The notes under the pieces are model-generated. The model was not told the origin of the DNA, searched no databases, and saw only the letters and a list, made by a program, of their open reading frames with translations. Both the position numbers and the translations under genes were made by a program. DNA of 21,911 nucleotides from positions 1-21,911 of the forward strand of contig JAAXUD010000002.1 in assembly GCA_013336205.1 (NCBI GenBank), written 5' to 3'. The stretch comes from Lentimicrobium sp. (GTDB lineage Bacteria; Bacteroidota; Bacteroidia; Bacteroidales; Lentimicrobiaceae). Below, in pieces: positions 7,465 through 15,841 of this stretch; position 1 is the first letter of the stretch, and each line of letters starts with the position of its first letter.

Positions 7465-9048
7465 ATGGCAGAAATTAAACCCGCGGAAGTATCGGCAATA
7501 TTAAGGCAACAGTTGGCCGGATTCAAATCTGAAGCTGAGCTCGAAGAAACAGGATCTGTTTTACAGATTGGAGACGGAATAGCCAGGGTATATGGGCTCA
7601 ACAACGTTCAGGCCGGCGAATTGGTCGAATTTACCACAACCGGGGTAAAAGGAATTGTGCTTAACCTGGAAGAAGATAATGTAGGTGTTGTTATGCTTGG
7701 CGAAAGCACCGGCATTAACGAGGGAGACATGGTACGCCGTACCCGCCTTATTGCATCCATTCCGGTAAGCGAAGGAATGCTTGGCAGGGTAATCAATACC
7801 ATTGGTGAGCCTATCGATGGAAAGGGGCCAATTACTGGAAAAGTATTCGAATTGCCTCTTGAGCGTAAAGCACCGGGCGTTATTTTCAGGCAACCGGTGA
7901 ACGAACCACTGCAAACCGGTATAAAAGCCATCGACTCCATGATTCCGATCGGGCGTGGTCAACGTGAGCTCATTATCGGCGACCGCCAGACCGGCAAAAC
8001 AGCCATTGCCATTGATACCATTATCAACCAGAAGGAATTCTTTGAAAAAGGACAACCAGTATTCTGTATTTATGTAGCTATTGGCCAGAAAGGCAGTACT
8101 GTAGCTAATATAGTACAGACGTTGGAAGCCAAAGGTGCCATGCAGTACACGGTTGTAGTTGTAGCTACAGCCAGCGACCCGGCGGCCATGCAGTTTTACG
8201 CTCCTTTCGCCGGTGCTGCAATCGGAGAATACTTCCGTGATACAGGAAGGCCTGCCCTTATCATTTACGACGACCTTTCCAAACAAGCTGTAGCGTACCG
8301 CGAAGTGTCTCTTTTACTGAGACGTCCGCCAGGACGTGAGGCCTACCCGGGTGATGTTTTCTACCTGCATTCACGTTTGCTTGAAAGAGCCGCAAAGGTT
8401 ATTGCATCTGACTCAATCGCTGCAAACATGAACGACCTGCCCAACTGTTTGAAACCGGTGGTTAAAGGAGGTGGATCGCTAACCGCCCTGCCGATTATCG
8501 AAACTCAGGCAGGTGACGTCTCGGCATATATCCCAACCAATGTAATTTCGATTACCGACGGGCAGATATTTCTTGAAACAAACCTCTTTAATTCAGGGAT
8601 AAGGCCTGCCATTAACGTTGGTATCTCGGTATCCCGCGTAGGCGGAAGCGCCCAGATCAAATCGATGAAAAAGGTTGCCGGTACACTTAAACTTGACCAG
8701 GCGCAATACCGCGAACTGGAAGCTTTCTCAAAATTCGGCTCCGATCTCGATACAGTAACCAAGTCGATTCTCGACAAGGGCGCACGTAATGTGGAGATCC
8801 TCAAGCAACCGCAATATTCGCCCATGTCAGTTGAACAACAAGTGGCAATCATATACTGTGGTGCACGAGGATTGCTTCAGAAAATTCCGATAAAGCGCGT
8901 TCATGATTTTGAAACAGAATTTCTTCATCACCTGGTGGATACCAAGCCTGAGGTTCTGGAATCGTTGCGCAAAGGCGCATTAACCCCGGAGGTTGAGAAA
9001 CAACTGGAAACCATAGCCCTCGACCTGTCAAGGAAATACGAAGTATAA
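7465..9048 (+). CDS. atpA: F0F1 ATP synthase subunit alpha
   Basis: Alpha carries the non-catalytic nucleotide sites of F1 and contributes the arginine finger to the catalytic beta sites. The 527 residues show all expected parts. These are the N-terminal beta-barrel ([15 protein letters not shown], ~31-45), the Walker A motif GDRQTGKT at 172-179, the Walker B region [12 protein letters not shown] at ~264-275, and the alpha signature with the catalytic arginine in [12 protein letters not shown] (R391). A C-terminal helical domain ends in DLSRKYEV. The Q in GDRQTGKT is typical of alpha and separates it from beta (GGAGVGKT). atpG starts 18 bases downstream. No atpD or atpC is present in the window, so beta and epsilon must be encoded elsewhere. 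Confidence 0.98.
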   Translation: MAEIKPAEVSAILRQQLAGFKSEAELEETGSVLQIGDGIARVYGLNNVQAGELVEFTTTGVKGIVLNLEEDNVGVVMLGESTGINEGDMVRRTRLIASIPVSEGMLGRVINTIGEPIDGKGPITGKVFELPLERKAPGVIFRQPVNEPLQTGIKAIDSMIPIGRGQRELIIGDRQTGKTAIAIDTIINQKEFFEKGQPVFCIYVAIGQKGSTVANIVQTLEAKGAMQYTVVVVATASDPAAMQFYAPFAGAAIGEYFRDTGRPALIIYDDLSKQAVAYREVSLLLRRPPGREAYPGDVFYLHSRLLERAAKVIASDSIAANMNDLPNCLKPVVKGGGSLTALPIIETQAGDVSAYIPTNVISITDGQIFLETNLFNSGIRPAINVGISVSRVGGSAQIKSMKKVAGTLKLDQAQYRELEAFSKFGSDLDTVTKSILDKGARNVEILKQPQYSPMSVEQQVAIIYCGARGLLQKIPIKRVHDFETEFLHHLVDTKPEVLESLRKGALTPEVEKQLETIALDLSRKYEV

Positions 9049-9066
9049 ACCATTAACATTGCTGAA

Positions 9067-9951
9067 ATGGCCAGCCTGAAGGAAGTCAGAACAAGAATAG
9101 CATCGGTAAAATCGACTCAGCAGATCACCAGTGCCATGAAAATGGTGGCTGCGTCGAAACTCCGCAAGGCCCAGACAGGGATTCTGCAGTTAAGACCTTT
9201 TGCTCAAAAACAGAAGCAAATGCTGCAGGAATTAAGCGCCGGTAGTGAGAGCCTTGATTCGGGCAATTACACCGATCAACGCACCGGAAACCGGATACTG
9301 CTGGTTGTTTTAGCATCTAACCGGGGCCTTTGTGGCGCATTTAATTCAAATGTTATCAAGCAGGCGAATATTATCGCTGCGGACTATGGCAAGCCAGGTA
9401 AATCAACTGATCTCGCCTTTATAACAATCGGCCGGAAGGCAACAGAGTATTTCAGCCGGCTTGGTTACAATATTCTGGAGTCACATGATGATCTTTTCGA
9501 TAAGCTGAGTTTCAGCAATACCACGGTGATCGCCGAGAAGCTGATGCAGCTCTTCAGGGATGGGCAATACGATAAAATTCTTTTTGTTTATCACCAGTTC
9601 CGCAATGCTGTTGTGCAGAAACTGACTACAGAACAGTTTTTACCGGTTGAGCCCCCTGTCGCAAACAGCCAGACCTCTTCGGTTGTTTCTGATTTCATTT
9701 ACGATCCGTCAAAAGAAGAAATTCTTGTCGAATTGATTCCACAGATTCTGAGAACCCAGTTATACAAAGCTGTGCTTGACTCCTGGGCATCCGAGCTTGG
9801 CGCACGAATGACTGCTATGTCGCAGGCTACCGACAACGCCTCTGAATTGCTTAAGGATCTTAAACTTAGCTATAACAAAGCCCGACAAGCCTCCATTACA
9901 AATGATATCCTGGAGATCGTCAGTGGTGCAGAGGCCTTGAAAAAAAGCTAA
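9067..9951 (+). CDS. atpG: F0F1 ATP synthase subunit gamma
   Basis: Gamma is the central rotor shaft of F1. The 294 residues have the conserved N-terminal helix (MASLKEVRTRIASVKSTQQI, then SAMKMVAASKLRKAQ), the Rossmann-like middle with SNRGLCGAFNS at ~93-103, and the C-terminal helix containing MTAMSQATDNASELL. These N- and C-terminal helices form the coiled coil that inserts into the alpha/beta hexamer. It is the last gene of the cluster here; the expected atpD/atpC pair does not follow. A ferritin gene begins 61 bases later on the same strand, with no strong terminator between. Confidence 0.97.
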   Translation: MASLKEVRTRIASVKSTQQITSAMKMVAASKLRKAQTGILQLRPFAQKQKQMLQELSAGSESLDSGNYTDQRTGNRILLVVLASNRGLCGAFNSNVIKQANIIAADYGKPGKSTDLAFITIGRKATEYFSRLGYNILESHDDLFDKLSFSNTTVIAEKLMQLFRDGQYDKILFVYHQFRNAVVQKLTTEQFLPVEPPVANSQTSSVVSDFIYDPSKEEILVELIPQILRTQLYKAVLDSWASELGARMTAMSQATDNASELLKDLKLSYNKARQASITNDILEIVSGAEALKKS

Positions 9952-10012
9952 ACTGATGCAAACAACTTATAACAGGATACTTTGTTAATCATTTATCTAA
10001 AACATTCAAATT

Positions 10013-10528
10013 ATGATCTCAAAAAAAGTTGAAGAAGCCATTAATATCCAGATAAAGAATGAAGAACATTCTTCGAGGATTTATATGGCAATGGCTTCGT
10101 GGTGTGAAACCAAAGGATACCGCGGTGCTGCTAATTTTCTTTACAAACAATCAGATGAAGAGCGCATGCACATGCTCAAATTCATCAAATACCTGAACGA
10201 CAGGGGTGGATATTCAGTATTATCGGCACTCGAAATTCCTGCCTCAAAGTATAAATCACTGCTTGATGTATTCAAACATGTAATGAGTCATGAGGAATTC
10301 ATTACTGATTCCATCAATAAACTTTATGAAGTTTCATTGAAAGAAAAGGACTACACTACCGGAAACTTCCTGCAATGGTATATCAATGAGCAGATTGAAG
10401 AGGAAAGCACCGTACACGGAATCCTGGACAAAATGAATCTTATTGGTGAAGACAAAGCCGGCATGTTCCATATGGACAAGGAACTGGAAACTATGGCTGC
10501 TGCCAAAACTGTAGCACCAATCGCTTAA
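10013..10528 (+). CDS. ftnA: Non-heme ferritin (FtnA type)
   Basis: This is a cytosolic iron-storage ferritin that oxidises Fe(II) and stores Fe(III) in a 24-subunit shell. The 171-residue four-helix protein keeps the FtnA-type ferroxidase residues at the same numbering as the E. coli protein: E17, E50, H53, E94, Q127 and E130, with Y24, E49, E126 and E129 also present. There is no heme-ligating methionine pattern of bacterioferritin and no N-terminal targeting sequence. It follows atpG by 61 bases. A near-match to the phylum's -7 element (TACTTTG, 9978-9984, one base short) may give it its own promoter. A strong hairpin with a T-rich tail follows its stop, at 10574-10614. Confidence 0.94.
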   Translation: MISKKVEEAINIQIKNEEHSSRIYMAMASWCETKGYRGAANFLYKQSDEERMHMLKFIKYLNDRGGYSVLSALEIPASKYKSLLDVFKHVMSHEEFITDSINKLYEVSLKEKDYTTGNFLQWYINEQIEEESTVHGILDKMNLIGEDKAGMFHMDKELETMAAAKTVAPIA

Positions 10529-10573
10529 CCGGTATTAGAAATTAAAGGTTCAGTCTAATGAATCTGGTGCCAA

Positions 10574-10614
10574 AGCGTAGGGACACGACATTTCGTGTCC
10601 CTACGCTATTTTTT
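10574..10614. repeat. Palindromic repeat element, copy 2, doubling as a terminator
   Basis: Arms at 10574-10588 and 10593-10607 are perfectly complementary over 15 bases around a 4-base loop (CATT) and are followed by a run of T (10609-10614). The core GTAGGGACA…TGTCCCTAC is shared with the element at 3923-3958. It sits 45 bases after the ferritin stop and 50 bases before the end of the oppositely oriented DUF3109 gene. The stem plus T-run would serve as a terminator for the ferritin transcript. Confidence 0.78.
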
Positions 10615-10663
10615 GTAACGTCGTGGCCTAACCTGTTTACAATAATCATTACAAACTGCAACT

Positions 10664-11233
10664 CTACTTTTCCTTTATCTCAATAGAGTCACACAATTTT
10701 TTATACCATTCGGCGCCATACTTCCTGATCAGAGGAACTTTAAGGAAAATATAGAGCGGCACCCCCAGTTTTTTACCATGCTTCAGTGCTGGTTTACAAA
10801 TATGCCATTCATGGTAATTAACGGCATCAAATTCATTGTAGCGGCTTATCCGAACCGGATACAGGTGGCATGAAACCGGTTTCCTGAATTTTGATTTTCC
10901 TGCTTCCCAGGCTTTTTCAATGGCGCAGCTGGCTATACCGTCATCGGTAAATATTACAAAGGCGCACTCGGCACCGTTTACGAGCGGCGTTACATAATGT
11001 CCGGAGGCATCGTAATCGAAAACGCCCAGCTGTTCAACCACTTCAATGCCGATTGGACGCATAAACGGTTTTACGTAATCGAAGTTATCTTCAAGTTCTG
11101 AAATTTCACTTTCATCAAGGGGAGCACCGGCATCGCCTTCTACACAACAGGCTCCCTTACAGGCGGCAAGGTCGCAGACGAAGCAAACACTGCCCAGGTC
11201 ATCTGAATTAATGGTATCGTCAATGGCTATCAT
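10664..11233 (-). CDS. DUF3109 family cysteine-cluster protein
   Basis: This 189-residue cytoplasmic protein belongs to the Bacteroidota DUF3109 family, related to proteins with YkgJ-type putative metal-binding cysteine clusters. The visible pattern is C17-x2-C20-x4-C25-x3-C29-C30 near the N-terminus, then C90, C103, C122 (PVSCHLYPVRI) and C146 (WHICKPAL). This many conserved cysteines suggests a bound metal ion or iron-sulfur centre, but the function is not established. It is convergent with ferritin across the palindrome. That could hint at an iron link, though convergence alone is weak evidence. A perfect -7 element lies so close to the ATG that the transcript may be leaderless. Confidence 0.85.
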   Translation of the reverse strand: MIAIDDTINSDDLGSVCFVCDLAACKGACCVEGDAGAPLDESEISELEDNFDYVKPFMRPIGIEVVEQLGVFDYDASGHYVTPLVNGAECAFVIFTDDGIASCAIEKAWEAGKSKFRKPVSCHLYPVRISRYNEFDAVNYHEWHICKPALKHGKKLGVPLYIFLKVPLIRKYGAEWYKKLCDSIEIKEK

Positions 11234-11237
11234 GGAG

Positions 11238-11245
11238 CAAAGGTA
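11238..11245 (-). promoter_or_regulatory. Candidate -7 element for the DUF3109 gene, implying a leaderless transcript
   Basis: On the minus strand TACCTTTG matches TAnnTTTG exactly and ends 4 bases before the ATG (at 11233-11231). With the usual few-base distance from this element to the transcription start, the mRNA would begin at or next to the start codon. No clear -33 TTG is seen at the usual distance. Confidence 0.45.
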
Positions 11246-11506
11246 GGCGTAAGTTAAAGTAAAATTTAAATGTTTTTGGTTATTTCCCTTCCGGAAGCAA
11301 ATAAATGCCCGGGGTTAAAATCACATGAAGACCCCAATCCTTGTAAAACAAGTAATGCGCCTTTAAGTGATTTCTTTTTGTATATTATTGATTATATGCT
11401 GTTTGAATGTTACAAAATCCAAATTTCTGCCTGATGTTTCCAGTGAATTCTTAGAATTGAAACTCAGACTCTGGCAATTCTTTAGAAAAAATGTTGCTAC
11501 ATTCCC

Positions 11507-12808
11507 TCACACTGACCATTTCAAAGTAGCCAGGCCTTCTTTCACTTCTTCTGCGGTAGGTGTAACTCCAAATTTGAGTGATGGCTCAAGATAGTAGAGG
11601 CTATGCTGACTCTTGAAAAGTTCTTCGCCCGCGCCGGTTATATTCAGCATGATTAACGAATCTTTTTCAACTATTCCTTCATTCACTGCGTTAATCAATG
11701 AGGCTGTTGCAACGGCTGAGGCTGAATAAATATCTACCCCTTCTGTTTCATAAAACAACTCTTTCGCATTTCTTGCTTCCAGGTTGGTTGCTTTCAATAC
11801 ATCACCACCTGCATCGCACATTGCATCATAAAGCCCGCCGATAATCGGATAGGGGGGTTTTCGGTTTGACAATACCTTCGCTTCTATTTCAGTTACATGT
11901 TCGCGGGCCAGATCATCATTATAAGGCAGCATTGCCCGCGAATTCACCTTCCAGGCTTCGTAAATCGGCAGAAAAGGAGCGTTCTGCGACACCATCAGTT
12001 TCATCTTATTGGCACCAAACCGCCCGTCCTCAATTAAACGCAGGTTAGCTTCCCAGGCTGCAATGGCTCCGGTTCCGCTGCCAACTGCCTGAAAGTAATA
12101 ATCTGGAATCCTTCCAATGGTGGTTACTGCAGATAAGGTGGTAGTTCCCATGCCGTCGCGGCGGGCAACATTTTTTGCACCGCCTTCAGCGAGGAATCCA
12201 TCACATTGTGTGGCCAGATTTGACAAATGAATGGCATCAAAATAATCGCTGCCAAAAGCGGTGACTGCCAGTTTAACACAATCGTTCAACGGTGCATCAA
12301 ACCAAAGGGCCGTGATGTAATCATGCGGGACACAAAGTAGCAAGGGAATATTATTGTCGGAGCATACTTTTGCAAAAGCCCTGGCGGTGTTTCCGGCAGA
12401 AGCCACTACCAGAACCTGTTTCTGCTCAGGATCTAAACGGCCGCAAACCGAATATGCTTCCGTTTCCTTAAATGAACAAGTAGTCATGTTGGCTCCTTTT
12501 TCAGGCCAGTAACCACTGAATGTTATCCAAAGCTTACTTAATCCAAGCGCTTTAGCCAATCCTTCACTTTTATAAGTAACCGGAGCAGAAGATCCTTTCA
12601 ATATCCGGCTAATGGGGAGCCAGTCAGCGAAACGATAAAACCCATAAGATTCATCGCGAAGGGTAAGCTGCTTCCGGTCGTAAATTGCCCTGATAAGCGA
12701 TGGCTTTTCTTCACCCGGTGCATCGAGCAACCAGCCAGTATCTTCAAATATTTTACCTGTTGCGATTGATTGCAATTTGTATGCAGTAGGAGTGAAAGTC
12801 TTTTCCAT
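11507..12808 (-). CDS. Cysteate synthase-like PLP enzyme (threonine synthase family)
   Basis: This 433-residue fold-type II PLP enzyme superficially resembles threonine synthase, but from memory it matches methanogen cysteate synthase along its length. Shared segments include FSGYWPEKGA (97-106), TCSFKE (110-115), ASAGNTARAFA (136-146), EGGAKNVARRDGMGT (208-222), FQAVGSGTGAIAAWE (239-253) and GGLYDAM (324-330). K114 is the expected PLP lysine and GSGTG 243-247 the phosphate loop. Cysteate synthase makes L-cysteate from O-phosphoserine and sulfite. Bacteroidota lack coenzyme M but many make sulfonolipids (capnine) from cysteate, so that is the likely role; the gene is called capA in that pathway. 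The N-terminal cysteine pair of the archaeal enzyme is missing. The gene stands alone, with a -7 element upstream. Confidence 0.82.
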   Translation of the reverse strand: MEKTFTPTAYKLQSIATGKIFEDTGWLLDAPGEEKPSLIRAIYDRKQLTLRDESYGFYRFADWLPISRILKGSSAPVTYKSEGLAKALGLSKLWITFSGYWPEKGANMTTCSFKETEAYSVCGRLDPEQKQVLVVASAGNTARAFAKVCSDNNIPLLLCVPHDYITALWFDAPLNDCVKLAVTAFGSDYFDAIHLSNLATQCDGFLAEGGAKNVARRDGMGTTTLSAVTTIGRIPDYYFQAVGSGTGAIAAWEANLRLIEDGRFGANKMKLMVSQNAPFLPIYEAWKVNSRAMLPYNDDLAREHVTEIEAKVLSNRKPPYPIIGGLYDAMCDAGGDVLKATNLEARNAKELFYETEGVDIYSASAVATASLINAVNEGIVEKDSLIMLNITGAGEELFKSQHSLYYLEPSLKFGVTPTAEEVKEGLATLKWSV

Positions 12809-12831
12809 GCGCGCTTAGCTGAATTGAATGG

Positions 12832-12839
12832 CAAATTTA
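12832..12839 (-). promoter_or_regulatory. Candidate -7 element for the cysteate synthase gene
   Basis: On the minus strand TAAATTTG matches TAnnTTTG exactly and ends 23 bases before the ATG at 12808. No TTG is visible 19-21 bases upstream of it. The short leader would leave little room for a riboswitch. Confidence 0.4.
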
Positions 12840-13053
12840 ATAAAAGTTAAAGGATTCCCTCTGCGGAATTACTTCCATAGATTAAGTTTACTATACAATC
12901 CCAACCAATTGAATCATAATGATGAATCGGTTAACAAGGTAGCATAAGCGAAACAAGGCCAATTGTGGTTTGGATCTCTTCTAAACTTATAAACCTAAGT
13001 TAATCCTGATAAGTATTTAAATTGAGAGGAAGCATAATTCGGGTATATTCCCC

Positions 13054-13061
13054 TAACTTTG
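13054..13061 (+). promoter_or_regulatory. Candidate -7 element for the S4-domain gene
   Basis: TAACTTTG matches TAnnTTTG exactly and ends 18 bases before the chosen ATG at 13080. This supports the ATG over an in-frame TTG at 13059, which would overlap the promoter element. No good -33 element is seen at standard spacing. Confidence 0.45.
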
Positions 13062-13079
13062 TACCTAAATAAAAATTCA

Positions 13080-13289
13080 ATGACAGAATTTAAACTGGAA
13101 GGCCACGAATTTATACAATTAAACCAGCTATTGAAGCTCCTGGGCCTGGTAGAAAGCGGAGGAGAAGCCAACCAGTGCATTACTGAAGGACTTGTTAAGG
13201 TAAATGATACCATTGAATTACAGAAAAGAAAGAAACTGAGACCCGGGGATATAGTTGATTTTGAAGGGGAAACGATTTTGATAAAATAG
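13080..13289 (+). CDS. Small S4-domain RNA-binding protein (YbcJ-like)
   Basis: This 69-residue protein consists almost entirely of an S4 RNA-binding fold like that of E. coli YbcJ and the YaaA/RlbA-type proteins. Typical segments are LNQLLKLLGLVESGGEAN, ITEGLVKVN and RKKLRPGDIVDFEG. Such proteins probably bind structured RNA, perhaps ribosomal, but their precise role is unsettled. I start it at ATG 13080 rather than an in-frame TTG at 13059, because the ATG gives the usual ~70-residue length and leaves room for the -7 element. The gene stands alone on the plus strand, divergent from the cysteate synthase gene. Confidence 0.88.
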   Translation: MTEFKLEGHEFIQLNQLLKLLGLVESGGEANQCITEGLVKVNDTIELQKRKKLRPGDIVDFEGETILIK

Positions 13290-13470
13290 GATTACCGGCA
13301 CCTGTGGAATAGAGTATTTTTACAGAAACCCACATTGAAGCAAGGAATTGGCACGAAACTCCTGGATCGAAAGATTCTACAGAGCCAACTCAGCCAGGAT
13401 GAATAACTGTTTAAAAATGATTCCGTCGCACTACAAAAAGACCTTTCGTATCTTCGACGCTTTTTATTCT

Positions 13471-13478
13471 TATTTTTG
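13471..13478 (+). promoter_or_regulatory. Candidate -7 element for the transporter-acyltransferase pair
   Basis: TATTTTTG matches TAnnTTTG exactly and ends 32 bases before the ATG at 13511. No clear TTG lies 19-21 bases upstream. It would drive the two-gene unit 13511-15809. Confidence 0.4.
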
Positions 13479-13510
13479 AATGACGAACAATAGACATATA
13501 TACATGTGAT

Positions 13511-14467
13511 ATGCACGATGACCTGCTGTTACTGGATTCATTGCGGCTCAATTTCAGCCAGGCAAGCCTGCACCTGATGAATATTTCCATTGGTTTTATT
13601 ATGTTCGGGGTTGCATTAGGAATCAAATGGGAAAATTTTAAAAATATTTTTCTGAATCCCCGAACAATCATCATCGGACTCAGCAGCCAGTTTCTGGCAT
13701 TGCCGGCTGTTACTTTTCTGGCTGTTTGGTTGCTGGGAGGTTTTATTACGCCTTCTGTGGCTTTTGGAATGATCCTCGTGGCATCCTGCCCCGGAGGAAA
13801 TATTTCAAACTTTATCTCCAGTGTTGCCAGGGCCATCGTTGCGTTGTCGGTAAGTTTAACCGCAATGGGAACTGTATTGGCAGTAATTTTCACCCCATTA
13901 AACTTTGCCTTCTGGGGTGGGCTTTACTCAACAACCTCACCACTTTTAAGGCCGATCCACATCGACCCCTATGAAATGTTCCAAACAGTAACAATACTAT
14001 TGGGTTTGCCAGTGGCGGCAGGCATTATATTCTCTCAAAAAATGCCTAAAATCACAAAACTTATCCAGAAACCGATTGAGAAAATTTCCATGGTGATTTT
14101 CGCTGCATTTGTGATTCTGGCCTTCCGGAATAACTATCAGTATTTCATCCGGTATATCAATTGGATACTTATAATAGTTTTTATTCACAATGCGATGGCC
14201 TTGATGACTGGTTATTGGTTTTCAAGGGCATTTAAGCTTAACCGCAACGACAGCCGGACAATCTCAATCGAAACCGGCATACAGAATTCAGGCCTGGGAT
14301 TGGTCTTGTTATTCAATCCAAAAATATTCCCTCCCGAATTAAATATGGGTGGGATGGCCTTTATTGCTGCCTGGTGGGGCATCTGGCACATTCTTTCGGG
14401 GCTGGGAATTGCTACCTTCTGGTCAAAAGTACGTCCGGTTCATAAAGCTGCCGAATATTCAAAATAG
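13511..14467 (+). CDS. SBF/bile acid:sodium symporter family transporter
   Basis: This 318-residue inner-membrane protein, with about nine or ten hydrophobic segments, belongs to the SBF (bile acid:sodium symporter, BASS) family. The two conserved crossover motifs are clear: CPGGNISN at 93-100 and ETGIQNSGLGL at 254-264. In structurally studied homologues the Glu and Gln of the second motif (here E254 and Q258) and the Asn/Ser residues of the first bind the two sodium ions, so sodium coupling is likely. The substrate is unknown; the family moves bile acids, pantothenate, pyruvate and other organic anions. The acyltransferase gene begins 4 bases after its stop, so the two are almost certainly co-transcribed. 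Confidence 0.9.
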   Translation: MHDDLLLLDSLRLNFSQASLHLMNISIGFIMFGVALGIKWENFKNIFLNPRTIIIGLSSQFLALPAVTFLAVWLLGGFITPSVAFGMILVASCPGGNISNFISSVARAIVALSVSLTAMGTVLAVIFTPLNFAFWGGLYSTTSPLLRPIHIDPYEMFQTVTILLGLPVAAGIIFSQKMPKITKLIQKPIEKISMVIFAAFVILAFRNNYQYFIRYINWILIIVFIHNAMALMTGYWFSRAFKLNRNDSRTISIETGIQNSGLGLVLLFNPKIFPPELNMGGMAFIAAWWGIWHILSGLGIATFWSKVRPVHKAAEYSK

Positions 14468-14471
14468 TCTT

Positions 14472-15809
14472 ATGCAGGATATCACAAAATCTTCCTTACG
14501 TTATACACTGTTAAACAGGGTAGTTAAACTATTTTTCAACCTTTTTTACCGTCGAATAACTGTTACCGGGAGTGAGAAAATACCATCAGGGGTTCCTGTA
14601 ATTTTTGCAGCCAATCATCAAAACGCATTAATGGATGCATTGGCAATGCTGTTCACAGCCAATCGTCCGGTGGTATTTCTGGCCAGGGCTGATATTTTTA
14701 AGAATAAGCGCGTTGCAAAGTTGCTTAACTTCCTGAAAATCTTCCCGGTTTACCGCATCCGCGATGGAATTGAGACAATGGGGAACAACTCCCTGATTTT
14801 CGATAAAACGGTGCAAGTACTTCAATCCAACACGCCATTGGGCATTCTGCCTGAAGGTTCTCATACCAATATAAAGCACTTACAGCCACTGAAAAAAGGC
14901 ATTTGCCGAATCGCATTTCAGACTGCTGAAAGCAGTGATTTTAAGTTAAATATCCACATAGTTCCTGTTGGCCTCGATTATACCAACTACCAGAATGCCG
15001 GCACCCATTTGCTGGTAAACTACGGAGAACCTATCGAAGTTGCCGGTTACTATGACCTTTATCGCGAAAACCCACAAAAAGCCATCGCGCAATTGCGCGA
15101 TGACCTGGCTGTTTCCATCAGGAAAGTAATGATCCATGTCGAAAATGTGGAATATTACAAGCCCATCACCACCCTGACCGGGATACTTATCCCGGATTAT
15201 CTGTCAGATAATAACCTGATTGACAACCGTTTAAACCGGTTCATTGCCTCGCGCAAAATTATCAGCCGCGTTGAAACCGCAGCAACCCAAAATAGAATTG
15301 ACCTGCCCTTGCTCCTGGAAATGACCAACAACTATAACGCGCTCCTTGAAAAATACAAACTGCGGAATAAACTGTTGGAATCACCACCGCCTTCAATATG
15401 GATGTTATTGATTTCTGTGTTCCTCTCCTGTATACTGCTGCCCTTGCACTTATATGGCATGATTTTAAATTACCTGCCATACAAGCTGCCGGTAATAGTT
15501 TCCCGAAAGATAAAAGACTCACAATTTATAAGTTCCGTTAATTTTGGATTGGGCTTCGTTTCCTTTGTAATTTGGTACCTGATACTTCTTGTTGTTTTTC
15601 TGATATTCTCCGGCTCCAGCCTGATCGCTCTTTTTACCTTGATTTTGTCTCCTTTTGCCGGGTTATTTGCCTTTTACCATTACATACATCTCAAAAAAAC
15701 AGGTGGTAAGTTCAGGTTGTTCTTCCTCAGAAGCAGGCAGCCTGAACAGTACAACAGTCTTCTGGAAATCAGGCAGAAACTGGTGAATTTACAAGGTCAG
15801 ATTTCCTGA
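14472..15809 (+). CDS. PlsC-like lysophospholipid acyltransferase with C-terminal membrane helices
   Basis: This 445-residue protein has a glycerolipid acyltransferase domain. It transfers a fatty acyl group to a lysophospholipid or glycerophosphate-type acceptor at the inner membrane. Motif I is NHQNALMDAL with H49 and D55 (HX5D, where most PlsC enzymes have HX4D; the longer spacing occurs in GPAT/DHAPAT-type relatives). The acceptor-binding motif is LPEGSHT with PEGS at 127-130. The C-terminal part, unlike standard ~250-residue PlsC, adds membrane segments at ~309-338 and ~358-402. I use the ATG at 14472, 4 bases after the transporter stop; the reading frame is open further upstream, but that stretch overlaps the transporter and is not acyltransferase-like. 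The exact lipid substrate is unknown. Confidence 0.85.
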   Translation: MQDITKSSLRYTLLNRVVKLFFNLFYRRITVTGSEKIPSGVPVIFAANHQNALMDALAMLFTANRPVVFLARADIFKNKRVAKLLNFLKIFPVYRIRDGIETMGNNSLIFDKTVQVLQSNTPLGILPEGSHTNIKHLQPLKKGICRIAFQTAESSDFKLNIHIVPVGLDYTNYQNAGTHLLVNYGEPIEVAGYYDLYRENPQKAIAQLRDDLAVSIRKVMIHVENVEYYKPITTLTGILIPDYLSDNNLIDNRLNRFIASRKIISRVETAATQNRIDLPLLLEMTNNYNALLEKYKLRNKLLESPPPSIWMLLISVFLSCILLPLHLYGMILNYLPYKLPVIVSRKIKDSQFISSVNFGLGFVSFVIWYLILLVVFLIFSGSSLIALFTLILSPFAGLFAFYHYIHLKKTGGKFRLFFLRSRQPEQYNSLLEIRQKLVNLQGQIS

Positions 15810-15841
15810 AAATCAACATAATCAGCCGGGTAAGTTTGAGA

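Noticed and set aside
7561..8286. 241-residue open frame antisense to atpA
   Set aside because: It is the mirror of a highly conserved gene whose codon bias removes stops in the opposite frame; no domain features.
11367..11594. 75-residue open frame on + running into the 3' end of the cysteate synthase gene
   Set aside because: Half of it is antisense to a clear gene and the rest is low-complexity hydrophobic sequence; no family features.
11507..12808. Threonine synthase (thrC)
   Set aside because: Family fold is shared, but the long specific segments match cysteate synthase and the ThrC-type neighbours (thrA, thrB) are absent.
13292..13516. 74-residue open frame on - between the S4 and SBF genes
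   Set aside because: Composition (many Cys, Ser, Arg, Phe) looks like random translation, and it covers the promoter region of the transporter.
14349..14471. Upstream extension of the acyltransferase reading frame to 14349
   Set aside because: The extra 41 residues overlap the transporter gene in another frame and do not resemble an acyltransferase N-terminus; ATG 14472 follows the transporter stop by 4 bases.
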